A stretch of DNA of 64,000 bases from Amycolatopsis sp. QT-25 (GTDB lineage: Bacteria > Actinomycetota > Actinomycetes > Mycobacteriales > Pseudonocardiaceae), in NCBI RefSeq assembly GCF_029369745.1, contig NZ_CP120210.1, positions 4,340,001-4,404,000 on the forward strand, in the 5' to 3' direction. Numbering within the stretch: the stretch's first letter is position 1; every line of letters starts with the position of its first letter. The notes beneath the pieces were generated by a model, which ran no database searches, was not told the origin of the DNA, and saw only the letters and a program-made list of their open reading frames with translations. Below are positions 34,542-43,290 of the stretch, piece by piece. Position numbers and translations under genes: made by a program.

Positions 34542-35189
34542 TCAGGGCAAATCTGCGGTGAGCAACCGTAGGCCCTGTTCGAAGAGTTCGGTCAGATCCG
34601 TTCCCGTGAGGTGATCTTGACCCTGGGCGAGATGGGAGTATTCGCCGTCCTGGATCGCCTTGTGCAACTGTTCGATGCCGGCGGGCAGATCCGGGCCGGA
34701 TTGGATCGCCGCTTGCTCCTCGAGGGCATGGCCGGTGACGAAGTGCAGGATCAAGAGCGCGATCCGCATTGCCGCCGCGGCGTCGAGCCCGGTCTCCCGT
34801 AGAGCGCCGTTGAGAGCTTCGGCGAATCCCAGGGTGTTCGGTCCGATGGCGTGCGTGCCCGCGTACACCCGCGCTCCGTCGCGATAGGACAAGAGTGCTG
34901 TGCGTAGGCTTCTTGCGAGGGCCCATACCCGTTCACGCGGTTGAGCGATTCCTTCGCCCACACCACGGCAGCCGCTGAGCATCGCCTCGGCCATGGCGGT
35001 CAGCAATGCCCGCTTGGTGGGGAAATAGCCGTAGAGCGTCCCCACTTGGACGCCGACCGCAGTGGCCAGTTTCCGCATGGTGAGCCCGTCAAGGCCCACT
35101 TCCTCGAGTAGCCGCAGTGCGGCGGCGGTGACGTGGTCCCGGTCGGCGGACGGCGGCCGTCCTCGGGTGCGGGGCTGGTGCGCGGTCAT
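34542..35189 (-). CDS. TetR-family regulator with TetR_C-type domain
   Basis: 215 residues. The helix-turn-helix reads LLEEVGLDGLTMRKLATAVG then VQVGTLYGYFPTKRALLTA. The C-terminal domain (GARVYAGTHAIGPNTLGFAE, LLILHFVTGHALEEQAA) resembles the ligand domain of true tetracycline-type repressors. It is divergent from the flavin monooxygenase gene. The symmetric site at 35252-35266 overlaps that gene's likely -10 element, so drug-inducible repression is plausible. Confidence 0.9.
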   Translation of the reverse strand: MTAHQPRTRGRPPSADRDHVTAAALRLLEEVGLDGLTMRKLATAVGVQVGTLYGYFPTKRALLTAMAEAMLSGCRGVGEGIAQPRERVWALARSLRTALLSYRDGARVYAGTHAIGPNTLGFAEALNGALRETGLDAAAAMRIALLILHFVTGHALEEQAAIQSGPDLPAGIEQLHKAIQDGEYSHLAQGQDHLTGTDLTELFEQGLRLLTADLP

Positions 35190-35251
35190 GTTCGGGCGAG
35201 CCTAGCAGCGTGTTGACAACTTCTCGGTCGCCCAGGACACTGAGCGATATA

Positions 35252-35266
35252 ATGAACGTTGTTCAT
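35252..35266 (+). promoter_or_regulatory. Operator over the monooxygenase promoter
   Basis: ATGAAC-N3-GTTCAT is a perfect 6-bp inverted repeat. It overlaps a consensus -10 hexamer TATAAT at 35248-35253. The monooxygenase GTG is at 35285 with GAGG at 35273-35276. The position suits repression by the divergent TetR. Confidence 0.6.
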
Positions 35267-35284
35267 AAATTAGAGGAGACGACC

Positions 35285-36775
35285 GTGGATGCCGATGTGG
35301 TGATCAGCGGAGCGGGCCCGACGGGCCTGTTGCTCGGCGCCGAACTCGCGCTGGCCGGATTGCGGGTCCGAATACTCGAACGGCAGGAGGCGCGGCACGG
35401 GCAGTCCCGCGCCCTCACACTGCATCCCCGCAGCATCGAGATCCTCGACCTGCGCGGTATCGCCGATCGCTTTCTCGCCGTCGGCCATACCGTCCCGAGC
35501 TGGCATTTCGCGGGCCTGCCACGAAAACTGGACTTCTCCGTCCTCGACACCCGCCACGGTCACACCCTGTTCCTGGAGCAGGCCCGGACAGAGCGACTGC
35601 TCGAAGATCGTGCACGGGAACTCGGAGCCGAAATCTCCTATGGGCACGAAGTCGTGTCGCTGACTCAGACCGGCGACGGAGTCGACGTCGTGGGAGTGGG
35701 GCCTGACGGGGACTTCAGCCTTCGCGCGGCGTATCTCGTTGGCTGTGATGGTGGCCGCAGCAAGGTCCGGGAGTGCGCCGGCATCGGTTTTCCGGGATCG
35801 GACAGCACGATGAGCACCATGCTCGGCGACTTCGCCGTCTCCGACAAGGAGGAGATCGCCGCGGCCGGGCAAGTCCCCGTGCTGATCGCCCCGCTGTCCG
35901 GCGGCGTGACCCGCTTCGTGGTCACCAGTCCGGGGCGTATGCGTATCCCGCCGGCGGAACCGGTGACTTTCGAAGAGTTCCGCGAAGCGCTGGTGGAACT
36001 GACGGGTACGTCCTTCGGAGTCGCGGAGCCACAGTGGCTGTCGCGCTTCGGCAACGCCACACGGCTGGCCGAGAACTACCGGGCCGGCCGGGTGTTCCTC
36101 GCCGGCGACGCGGCGCACATCCATTTTCCCGCAGGCGGGCAGGGCCTCAACACCGGTCTGCAGGACGCGATGAACCTGGGCTGGAAGCTCGCTGCCGAGA
36201 TCAAGGGCTGGGCCCCGCCGGGTCTGCTCGACACCTACCACGCGGAGCGCTTCCCGGTGGGACAACTGGTCGCCGACAACACCCAGGCCCAGACGTTGCT
36301 GCTCGAACTCACCCTGGTACCCGACTACCGGCGTCCGGTGATCGCGCTGCGCGGGCTGCTGGACTCCCTTCTGGACCTCCCCGAGGTCAACGCCCGGCTG
36401 GCCGGTCTCGTGTCCGCGCTGGCGACGTCCTACCCGGCACCGGACGACGACCCGCTCGTCGGCACCCGCATGCCCGATCTGTCCCTGTGCTCACCAGGCA
36501 CGAAAGTCTCGAAACTGGTGCACAGCGGCACATTCGGCTACGTCGACTTCACCGGGGACGGCGCGGCACAGGTCACCGAGGGATGGAAGGACCGGATCGC
36601 GGTAGCCACCGGTGACGATCGGGCCTGGGCCGAGGACGTCGGCGAAGTGCTCGTCCGGCCGGACGGCCATATCGCGTGGGTTCGCCGCGAAAACGACCTC
36701 CCGGACTCCGCGAGCCGGGAAGCTGGGCTCACGGCCTGGGCTGGAACCCCTGATCGTGCGGCGGTGCGGCGATGA
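35285..36775 (+). CDS. Class A FAD monooxygenase, rifampicin-monooxygenase (Rox)-like
   Basis: 496 residues from GTG 35285. The FAD-binding GxGxxG is at residues 9-14 (SGAGPTGLLLGAELALAG). The second block is YLVGCDGGRSKVRE. The third is VFLAGDAAHIHFPAGGQGLN followed by GLQDAMNLGWKLAAEIKGWAP. The sequence around WLSRFGNATRLAENYRAGRV and LLDTYHAERFPVGQLVADNTQA is very like Rox enzymes that inactivate rifamycins. Related polyketide hydroxylases cannot be excluded. It is divergent from a TetR gene and overlaps the RidA gene (ATGA). Confidence 0.88.
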   Translation: MDADVVISGAGPTGLLLGAELALAGLRVRILERQEARHGQSRALTLHPRSIEILDLRGIADRFLAVGHTVPSWHFAGLPRKLDFSVLDTRHGHTLFLEQARTERLLEDRARELGAEISYGHEVVSLTQTGDGVDVVGVGPDGDFSLRAAYLVGCDGGRSKVRECAGIGFPGSDSTMSTMLGDFAVSDKEEIAAAGQVPVLIAPLSGGVTRFVVTSPGRMRIPPAEPVTFEEFREALVELTGTSFGVAEPQWLSRFGNATRLAENYRAGRVFLAGDAAHIHFPAGGQGLNTGLQDAMNLGWKLAAEIKGWAPPGLLDTYHAERFPVGQLVADNTQAQTLLLELTLVPDYRRPVIALRGLLDSLLDLPEVNARLAGLVSALATSYPAPDDDPLVGTRMPDLSLCSPGTKVSKLVHSGTFGYVDFTGDGAAQVTEGWKDRIAVATGDDRAWAEDVGEVLVRPDGHIAWVRRENDLPDSASREAGLTAWAGTPDRAAVRR

Positions 36776-37173
36776 CCGATCCCGAGTACCTGACGCCCGC
36801 AGGTCTCCACCACGTTCCCGGAGGCTTCACCCCCGTCGTGCTCGTCTCCGGCGCCGACCTCGTCTTCCTGTCCGGACAGGTCGCCTGGGACGAGCAGGGG
36901 AACCTGTGCGGAACGGACCATGTGTCCCAGATCCGGCAGATCGCGCGGAACCTCGACACCGCGCTCGCGGCCGTCGGTTGCGGACGCGAGCACATCATCA
37001 AGGAAACCGTGTACGTCGTGGACTACCACCCCCAGGTGCTCTCCGGGCTCTTCGCGGTACTGCGCCAAGGGGGGTCCCGGCCTCCGGCGAGCACCCTGGT
37101 CGGGGTCGCCGCGCTGTTCGAACCCGGCGTGCTGGTCGAGGTCGACGTCGTCGCGAAGATGGCCACCCGATGA
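36772..37173 (+). CDS. RidA-family protein (enamine/imine deaminase-like)
   Basis: 133 residues of the YjgF/YER057c/UK114 fold: LVFLSGQVAWDEQGNLCGTD, QIRQIARNLDTALAAVGCGR, then IIKETVYVVDY, and the end STLVGVAALFEPGVLVEVDV. The usual catalytic Arg of RidA proper is not evident in its normal RAAVG context, so it may belong to a Rid subfamily with a different role. It overlaps the monooxygenase stop by 4 bases and also overlaps the truncated hydrolase start (ATGA), forming a three-gene unit. Confidence 0.88.
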   Translation: MTDPEYLTPAGLHHVPGGFTPVVLVSGADLVFLSGQVAWDEQGNLCGTDHVSQIRQIARNLDTALAAVGCGREHIIKETVYVVDYHPQVLSGLFAVLRQGGSRPPASTLVGVAALFEPGVLVEVDVVAKMATR

Positions 37174-37307
37174 GCCATTACGTCCTAGTGCACGGATCAT
37201 GGTGTGGCGCCTGGGTGTGGGACCGGATCGCGGCGCGGTGTGTCCGATCAAGGACACACCGCACCCATATCCGCCGACACACTCGATCATTACGGGACAA
37301 CCTTTAA
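37170..37307 (+). pseudogene. Truncated alpha/beta hydrolase
   Basis: The ATG overlaps the RidA stop (ATGA). The first 20 residues, MSHYVLVHGSWCGAWVWDRI, are the typical N-terminus of salicylate-esterase-like alpha/beta hydrolases. The remaining residues are unrelated and the frame stops at 45 codons. The break lies at the hairpin at 37235-37262, so the third gene of the operon was cut by a rearrangement. Confidence 0.65.
37235..37262. terminator. 11-bp perfect hairpin at the operon break
   Basis: Arms GCGGTGTGTCC (37235-37245) and GGACACACCGC (37252-37262) with a 6-base loop. It may now terminate the monooxygenase-RidA transcript, or it may be the end of the sequence that disrupted the third gene. 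Confidence 0.5.
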
Positions 37308-37460
37308 TGTCGCGTACGTCTTTTGCCATGCGTCCGCTGTGGGTTCACGTGGTTCTGGCCAGCCTGAGGAAGTGGCTCGTTCGGGATGTACATGGGCTTT
37401 CTCCGGCGCGGACGCCGGCGCGCATTGCGTCGGAACCCCGGCAGAGAAGACACGAGCGCT

Positions 37461-38342
37461 CTAAGCAGTGATGACGATCAGTAGCGTGACATCCAGGATC
37501 GCGCTCACGATCGTCAGCCGAAACGCCACGGGGCTTAGCGGTGCCCGGACCGCGGCCACGGCGGTCGCGGCGGCCAACGCGATCCCCACCCCCGACACCG
37601 TCAGCGCGAACACCGTGGAAGTCGTGGCGGGGGCGACGCCGAGGATCACCGACGCGGTGGCCAGTGCCGTGGCCATGACGATCACCCCGTTTCGGGGGCC
37701 GAATCGGTGCGGCAGACCGCGTACACCGGTTTCCGCGTCCGCCCGAAGGTCGGGCAGAACGTTCGCGAAGTGGGCGCCGAACCCGATGAGTGCGCCGGTG
37801 ATCGGTATCCACCACGGCGGCCACGGCTGCCCGGGCAACGCGACGTACGGCGCGACAGGCAGCGCACCGAAAGCGAGCAGATAAGTCGCTCCGGACCAGA
37901 TCGTGGCTTTGAGCCCGAGGTTGTACGCCCACCCAGCCACGACCACGATCAAGAGCGCCACCGCTGCGGCCGGTCCCAGCAGCGCCGACAGCACGATCGC
38001 CGCCATCAGAGAGACCGACGCGGCTCCGGCGATCACCACCGGTGGGACGGTTCCGGCAGCGACCGGCTTGTCCGGCCGCCCGACCGCGCGGTCCCGTGTG
38101 GCATCGATCCAATCGTTGGACCAGCCGATCGACAGCTGGCCGGTCAGCACCGCGGCACCGAGCAAACCCACCTTGGCCACGTCGAGCCCGGTACCCACGG
38201 CCAGGATCACCGACACCAAGGTCACCGCGAGTCCCGGAACGGGATGGCACGCACCAGCCAGACCCCGCCACAGATGTTGCCGCCGGGATCTGGTGCCCGC
38301 GTCGGGTGGAGCGCCGTCCGGTGCGGTCGGTGAACCGGTCAT
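37461..38342 (-). CDS. UbiA-family prenyltransferase
   Basis: 293 residues, about eight membrane segments. It transfers a prenyl chain to an aromatic or other acceptor within the membrane. The first Asp-rich motif is NDWIDATRDRAVGRPDKPVA, matching NDxxDxxxD. The second is the DLRADAETGVRGLPHRFG loop. I chose ATG 38342. It is divergent from the type III PKS with only 27 bases between start codons, which suggests joint regulation and possibly leaderless transcripts. The acceptor is likely the phenolic product of that operon (inference). Confidence 0.9.
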   Translation of the reverse strand: MTGSPTAPDGAPPDAGTRSRRQHLWRGLAGACHPVPGLAVTLVSVILAVGTGLDVAKVGLLGAAVLTGQLSIGWSNDWIDATRDRAVGRPDKPVAAGTVPPVVIAGAASVSLMAAIVLSALLGPAAAVALLIVVVAGWAYNLGLKATIWSGATYLLAFGALPVAPYVALPGQPWPPWWIPITGALIGFGAHFANVLPDLRADAETGVRGLPHRFGPRNGVIVMATALATASVILGVAPATTSTVFALTVSGVGIALAAATAVAAVRAPLSPVAFRLTIVSAILDVTLLIVITA

Positions 38343-38369
38343 CTGCCGAGTGTAGGCCGAAGCCGTACC

Positions 38370-39437
38370 GTGACAGAGGTGACGACAATTTCGGCGGTCC
38401 ATGGAGTCCTTCCGCCGCATCGCTATCCCCAGGCGCAACTGACCGAACTATTCGGCAGACTCTGCCTGCCGGACTCGGCCGCGCGCGCTGTGGCGAACCG
38501 GTTCCACACCAGCGCGCGGGTCAGCACCCGTCACCTGGCAATGCCCATCGAAAACTATGAGAACCTCGATAATTTCACCGCGGCGAACGACGCGTTCCTC
38601 TCGGTCGCGGTGGACCTGGGCTGCGAGGCCGCGCTCGCCGCTCTCGACGACGCAGGCCTCGCCCCCTCCGATGTGGATCTCGTGGTGTCCACGACGGTGA
38701 CCGGCATCGCCGTGCCCTCCTTGGACGCCCGCATCGCGTCGCGGATCGGGATGCGGTCAGACGTCAAACGGATCCCGATCGTCGGGCTGGGTTGCCTGGC
38801 CGGAGCGGCGGGTATCGCGCGATTACACGACTACCTGCGTGGCTGGCCGACGTCGGTGGCGATGCTGATCTCTGTCGAGCTGTGCTCGCTCACCGTCCAG
38901 CGTGGGGACGCCAGTGCCGCCAACATGATCGCGTCCGGACTGTTCGGTGACGGCGCCGCCGCGGTGGTCGCGGTGGGCGACAGGCATCGAGCCGCGAGGA
39001 CAGGACCGCGGGTTGTGGATTCGGTCAGCCACCTGTATGAGAACTCTGAACGCGCGATGGGATGGGACATCGGCAGCACCGGGTTGAAAGTGGTGCTGGG
39101 TGCGGAAGTGCCGGAACTGGTGCACAAGTACCTGGCGGGCGATGTCGAGCACCTGCTGGCCAGGCACGGATTGGACATCGGCGATGTCGCGCGCTGGATC
39201 TGTCATCCCGGTGGGCCGAAGGTGATCGAGGCGATCCAGACGGTCCTGGGCTTGGACGAGGACGATCTGGCGATGACATGGAGTTCGCTGGACCGGATCG
39301 GGAACCTGTCGTCGGCCTCGGTGCTGCACGTCTTCGCCGACACCGTCGCCGACCGACCGGCGTCCGCCGGTGATTGGGGTGTGGTGATGGCGATGGGCCC
39401 GGGTTTCTGCGCCGAGCTGGTGTTGCTGCAATGGTGA
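38370..39437 (+). CDS. Type III polyketide synthase (phenolic-lipid type)
   Basis: 355 residues, chalcone-synthase fold. The catalytic triad is visible: Cys142 in IVGLGCLAGAAG, His279 in WICHPGGPKV and Asn312 in IGNLSSASVL. It condenses malonyl-CoA units onto a starter without an ACP. The following genes, an ICMT-like methyltransferase and an FAD hydroxylase, copy the order of srsA-srsB-srsC for alkylresorcinol/alkylquinone lipids in Streptomyces griseus. The sequence is less like tetrahydroxynaphthalene synthase RppA. GTG start. The stop overlaps the next start. Confidence 0.9.
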   Translation: MTEVTTISAVHGVLPPHRYPQAQLTELFGRLCLPDSAARAVANRFHTSARVSTRHLAMPIENYENLDNFTAANDAFLSVAVDLGCEAALAALDDAGLAPSDVDLVVSTTVTGIAVPSLDARIASRIGMRSDVKRIPIVGLGCLAGAAGIARLHDYLRGWPTSVAMLISVELCSLTVQRGDASAANMIASGLFGDGAAAVVAVGDRHRAARTGPRVVDSVSHLYENSERAMGWDIGSTGLKVVLGAEVPELVHKYLAGDVEHLLARHGLDIGDVARWICHPGGPKVIEAIQTVLGLDEDDLAMTWSSLDRIGNLSSASVLHVFADTVADRPASAGDWGVVMAMGPGFCAELVLLQW

Positions 39438-39952
39438 GCCAAATCTGGTACACGGTCCTGGTAGGACTGGTCGCGGCGGAACGGCTGGCCGAACTGGTCG
39501 TCGCGAAACGCAATCTGGCCTGGAGTCTGGCGCGGGGAGGGCGGGAGACCGGGTTCGGGCACTACCCCTTCATGGTCGTGCTGCACACCGGGCTACTGGC
39601 CGGTTGCCTGCTTGAAGTGTGGCTGGCCGGCCGGGTCTTCACGCCGGTGCTGGGCTGGTTGATGCTGGCGTTGGTGCTCGCATCACAGGCGTTGCGATGG
39701 TGGTGCATCCGCGCTCTCGGCCGTCAGTGGAACACCCGCATCGTGGTCGTCCCGGGGCTCCCCCGCGTCACCGGCGGCCCCTATCGCCTGTTGCCTCACC
39801 CGAACTACGTCGCGGTCGTCGTCGAGGGTTTCGCCCTGCCGCTCGTGCACGGCGCCTGGCTGACGGCCCTCGTGTTCAGTGTGCTGAACGCCGGGCTGCT
39901 GACGGTTCGGATCCGCGCCGAGAACCGGGCGCTGAGGTCGGCGCATGCCTGA
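39431..39952 (+). CDS. ICMT-like membrane methyltransferase (SrsB-type)
   Basis: 173 residues with about four or five membrane helices. The C-terminal motif VTGGPYRLLPHPNYVAVVVEG is characteristic of isoprenylcysteine carboxyl methyltransferase-like enzymes that use S-adenosylmethionine. In the S. griseus srs operon the equivalent enzyme O-methylates the alkylresorcinol. ATG 39431 overlaps the PKS end by 7 bases. Its own stop overlaps the next gene by 8 bases. Confidence 0.88.
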   Translation: MVSQIWYTVLVGLVAAERLAELVVAKRNLAWSLARGGRETGFGHYPFMVVLHTGLLAGCLLEVWLAGRVFTPVLGWLMLALVLASQALRWWCIRALGRQWNTRIVVVPGLPRVTGGPYRLLPHPNYVAVVVEGFALPLVHGAWLTALVFSVLNAGLLTVRIRAENRALRSAHA

Positions 39953-40988
39953 TCATCTGCACGATGTGATCGTGGTCGGCGGTGGTCCCGCCGGGCTCGC
40001 CGTCGCACTCGGTTGTGCGCGGGCGGGCATGGACGTCGTGGTGTGCGAAAAGCGCACCGGTGTGATCGACAAGGCGTGTGGGGAAGGGCTCATGCCGGGC
40101 GCCGTGCGCGCCTTGGCGGCGCTCGGCATCGATCCGCCGGGATACCCGATCGAGGGCATCACCTACCGGCAGGGAGCGACGGTCGCGCACGCGATGTTCC
40201 GCGCCGGCTCTGGCCTGGGCGTACGGCGCACCGCACTCCACGACGCCCTCCGTACCGGAATATACCGACAAGGCGTACCGGTCCTGCCGATGGCGATCAC
40301 TGAACTCACCCAGCACGATGGGCATGTACGGGCGGGTGAGCTGCGAGCGCGCTATCTGGTCGCCGCCGACGGGCTGCACTCCACGGTCCGCGACCTCGCC
40401 GGCCTCGCCAAGACCGGCACCACAAGGTCCGAGGGCAGGCACCGCTGGGGGCTGCGCCGTCACTACGCCCTCGCCCCGTTCTCCAGTGCGGTCGAGGTGA
40501 CATGGGCGGATCGATCCGAGGCCTACGTGACGCCGGTCGGACCGGGCACGATCGGCGTGGCGATCCTGTCCTCGGTCCGCGCCGGGTTCTCCGAACAACT
40601 CACCGCCTTCCCCGACCTCGCGGCACGCCTTTCCGGAGCGGAACCGGTCTCGTCGGTCCGGGGCGCCGGCCCGCTCCGGCAGCGAACCTCAAGCCGGGTC
40701 GCCGGTCGTGTCCTGCTCGCCGGGGATGCGGCCGGTTACGTCGACGCCCTCACCGGAGAAGGACTCGCGGTCTCCCTCACCACTGCGGCGGCACTTGTTC
40801 GCTGCCTGCGGGCGGACCGGCCCGCCGCCTACGACCACGTCTGGAAGCGGACCTCGCGACGGTCACGCTGGCTGACCGAAACACTGCTGTGGGCGCGCGG
40901 ACGGCCCGCGTTCGCACCGCGGATCGTGCCGGCTGCCGCCCGTGCCCCTCGGTTGTTCGCCGCCGTCGTCGACCAGCTCGCACGCTGA
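39945..40988 (+). CDS. FAD-dependent hydroxylase (SrsC-like)
   Basis: 347 residues. FAD-binding GxGxxG: VIVVGGGPAGLAVALGCARA. Middle motif: YLVAADGLHSTVRDLAGL. Third motif: VLLAGDAAGYVDALTGEGLA. An early CGEGLMPGAV segment is typical of geranylgeranyl-reductase/SrsC-type flavoproteins. The expected reaction is ring hydroxylation of the PKS product, towards a quinone. It overlaps its neighbours on both sides (8 bases, then TGATG). Confidence 0.87.
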   Translation: MPDHLHDVIVVGGGPAGLAVALGCARAGMDVVVCEKRTGVIDKACGEGLMPGAVRALAALGIDPPGYPIEGITYRQGATVAHAMFRAGSGLGVRRTALHDALRTGIYRQGVPVLPMAITELTQHDGHVRAGELRARYLVAADGLHSTVRDLAGLAKTGTTRSEGRHRWGLRRHYALAPFSSAVEVTWADRSEAYVTPVGPGTIGVAILSSVRAGFSEQLTAFPDLAARLSGAEPVSSVRGAGPLRQRTSSRVAGRVLLAGDAAGYVDALTGEGLAVSLTTAAALVRCLRADRPAAYDHVWKRTSRRSRWLTETLLWARGRPAFAPRIVPAAARAPRLFAAVVDQLAR

Positions 40989-42133
40989 TGCGCGACGTGG
41001 CCGAGTGGGACCTGGTGATCGTCGGCGCCGGACCCGCGGGAACGACGGCGGCAATCGCCGCATTGAACGCGAATCCGTCCGCGCGCGTACTCATGCTGGA
41101 CACCGCCGACTTCCCCCGGGACAAGGTCTGCGGTGACGGGGTCGCACCGCACTCGATGGACGTTCTCGCCGATCTCGGGGTGCCGGTCACCGAACTCGCG
41201 GCAGGTACCAGGCCCATCACCACACTCAGCCTCACATCACCACAAGGCCTGCACGCCAAGCGGAATTTCGCGCGGCCCGCCTTCGTCATCCCTCGCGCGC
41301 TCTTCGACGCGAGGCTCGTGCAGGCCGCTCAACGGAAGGGCGCGGTACTCCGACGCCATCGTGTCCGCACACTCGTCCAGCAGGACGAGCTGGTCCTCGT
41401 CGACGGCACGATCCGCGCCCGGACCGTCATCGGCGCGGACGGTGCGGAATCGGTCGTCCGACGACAATGCGGCGCCGAAAAACCCCGGGCAGGCACCATC
41501 GCGATCGCCTTGCGCGGATACACCCACGCGGGTCTCTGGCCGCCCGGTGAACAACGGCTCGTCATGGCCAGCGCGCACTGGCCCGCCTACGCCTGGGTGT
41601 TCCCGGCCGGGGACGGCACCGCCAACGTCGGTTACGGCGAACTCATTCGAACCGCACCACCGTCCCGGGCGGATCTGACCGCACGCTTATACGGGCTCCT
41701 CCCGGATCTACCGCCAGTTCGGTTACGCGGGCACCGCCTGCCCCTTTCCCCCGGCCGGCCCTGTGTCGCGCGCGGCAGGGTACTGCTGGCGGGCGACGCT
41801 GCTTCGCTGATCAATCCACTGACAGGCGAGGGCATCTACTACGCGGTTCTCTCCGGCGCCCTGGCAGGCGCTTCCGCCGCGACATCGGATCCTGCCCGCG
41901 CCTACCGCCAGGCTTTGCGGCACCGGCTCGGCAGACATCTGCGGCACACCGACATCCTCGCCCGGCTCGCCCGTACGCCACGGCTGGTCGACGTCGCCAC
42001 CGCGGCCGCCCGCGACGACCAGCGTGCCTTCGACCGCGTCATCGAGATCGGCCTCGGAGCGGGCACCCTCGATCTCTCACTGATCACGATGTTGCTCACT
42101 GCCCTGACGCGGCGTTCTGGCGAAGCGCTCTGA
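40988..42133 (+). CDS. FAD-dependent oxidoreductase, geranylgeranyl-reductase family
   Basis: 381 residues. It begins WDLVIVGAGPAGTTAAIAAL, then DKVCGDGVAPHSMDVLADLG, then ARTVIGADGAESVVRRQCG and VLLAGDAASLINPLTGEGIY. This set fits the geranylgeranyl reductase / digeranylgeranylglycerophospholipid reductase family. It is the last gene of the PKS operon (TGATG overlap). With the UbiA gene opposite, a role in attaching and reducing an isoprenoid side chain is a reasonable inference. A second ring hydroxylation is the alternative. Confidence 0.87.
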   Translation: MRDVAEWDLVIVGAGPAGTTAAIAALNANPSARVLMLDTADFPRDKVCGDGVAPHSMDVLADLGVPVTELAAGTRPITTLSLTSPQGLHAKRNFARPAFVIPRALFDARLVQAAQRKGAVLRRHRVRTLVQQDELVLVDGTIRARTVIGADGAESVVRRQCGAEKPRAGTIAIALRGYTHAGLWPPGEQRLVMASAHWPAYAWVFPAGDGTANVGYGELIRTAPPSRADLTARLYGLLPDLPPVRLRGHRLPLSPGRPCVARGRVLLAGDAASLINPLTGEGIYYAVLSGALAGASAATSDPARAYRQALRHRLGRHLRHTDILARLARTPRLVDVATAAARDDQRAFDRVIEIGLGAGTLDLSLITMLLTALTRRSGEAL

Positions 42134-42345
42134 TCCGGGTTCCAGTCGACCATGATGATCGCGCCGGTCGGCATCTTCGATGCGCAGGTCCGGCACCTTG
42201 GCGAGGTGACCGTTCGCGTTCCGGCGCCATGTCGATGCTTGATTCCCGAGTTCCCGATGGCCGCGCTCGCCACCGCGTTACCCAGCAGGACGAATCCGCC
42301 GGACAGCAGCGCGGCGGTCAATCCGCGTCGCACGTACTTGTGCAC
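42134..42345 (-). pseudogene. Degenerate small secreted protein
   Basis: GTG 42345 has AAGGAAAGA upstream and opens a good signal peptide, VHKYVRRGLTAALLSGGFVL then LGNAVASA. After it the sequence (IGNSGIKHRHGAGTRTVTSP...) has no recognisable domain, and the frame runs on antisense through the preceding gene. The signal peptide resembles those of small chaplin-like secreted proteins of this group. The mature part seems to have been lost. Confidence 0.4.
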
Positions 42346-43026
42346 GGCTTCTCTTTCCTTACCGTCCGTCCAATGTGGAATTGAGTATGGAAAGAGATCG
42401 TCAACTGGGATGATCGTTGCCGTACTCGTCCGGCCAAGGGACAACTCGGCGGCCGTCCGGTGGCGCTGGTCGAGAACATCCTCGCCACGCTCGGCGAGCA
42501 GACGTCATCGTCGCTGACACCAGCGCAGCGGACAAAATCCTCCTGCGTGTGGCCGAGAGCCTCAAAAACCGTTTTGGCTCAATGGAAATCATCGCCAACG
42601 AGGCCGAGGAAATCCTCGATGCGCACCCTCTCGCCCGGGTCCTGATCTGATGACAGGCGAACGAGCCGAAGCTGATCAAGATCTCTGTTCGATTCTGGTT
42701 CGTTCTCGAGCTCGTGTTCGGCCGACGCCTGACGATACCTGGGGCCTGGAGCCCTCCAGCTAAGACTGCGCGCGGCCGGACACGACCGGTGGCGGCCCGG
42801 ATGGGACGCCTTGTCCTGATCATGGACCGTGGAGTCCTTCATCGGGACCGGCGGACCGCACCCGTTCGGGCCACCACCACACCTGTGGTTCAAGGATGTC
42901 GCTCGTGGTTCGAGCCCGTCCGCACGACCTACACCTTGCTTCTCGGGAACCTGCAGCTCTGGCACAAGACCGGAGTCGTGCGGATCGCTGGGATCGTGAA
43001 CGGCTCAATCGGCGGGAAGGCCACAG
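42346..43026. other. Gene-poor stretch
   Basis: No intact gene. A short plus-strand piece near 42535-42650 (LLRVAESLKNRFGSMEIIAN) has coding character but no recognisable family and no start. Confidence 0.45.
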
Positions 43027-43290
43027 AGCCTCGTTCGGGCCGAGCGGCACCACGACGTCGCCCTCGTCGACGCCGGGGGCAAGCTGGTGTCCAAGCGTCG
43101 CATCGCTGAATCCGCCGACGGCTTCACGGAGCTGATGGCCACGCTGGCCGACGCCGGTGACACCCTCGAGGCCCCGATCCCGGTGGCGATCGAGACCCGC
43201 GCGGACTGCCGGTCGCCGCGCTGCGGGGAGACCGGCCGGAAGATCTACGCGATCCACCCGATGGCCGTCGCCCGCTACGTCCGCGCTGTT
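43027..43290 (+). mobile_element. Remnant of an IS110-family transposase
   Basis: The reading VRAERHHDVALVDAGGKLVS then KRRIAESADGFTELMATLAD, IPVAIETR and IYAIHPMAVARY matches the N-terminal DEDD-type domain of IS110 transposases (AExHHDVALVD, PVAIET, YAINPMAVARY). The opening D-W-x-E residues and the whole C-terminal half are missing. The sequence joins unrelated DNA at about 43290. Confidence 0.65.

Noticed and set aside
40502-40987. N-terminal extension of the second FAD enzyme to 543 residues
   Set aside because: The extra 162 residues are an Arg-rich alternate frame of the preceding gene. ATG 40988 in TGATG gives a normal FAD-binding N-terminus.
42880-42925. TGGTTCGAGCCC-like T-arm suggesting a tRNA
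   Set aside because: No acceptor or anticodon stem can be built around it.
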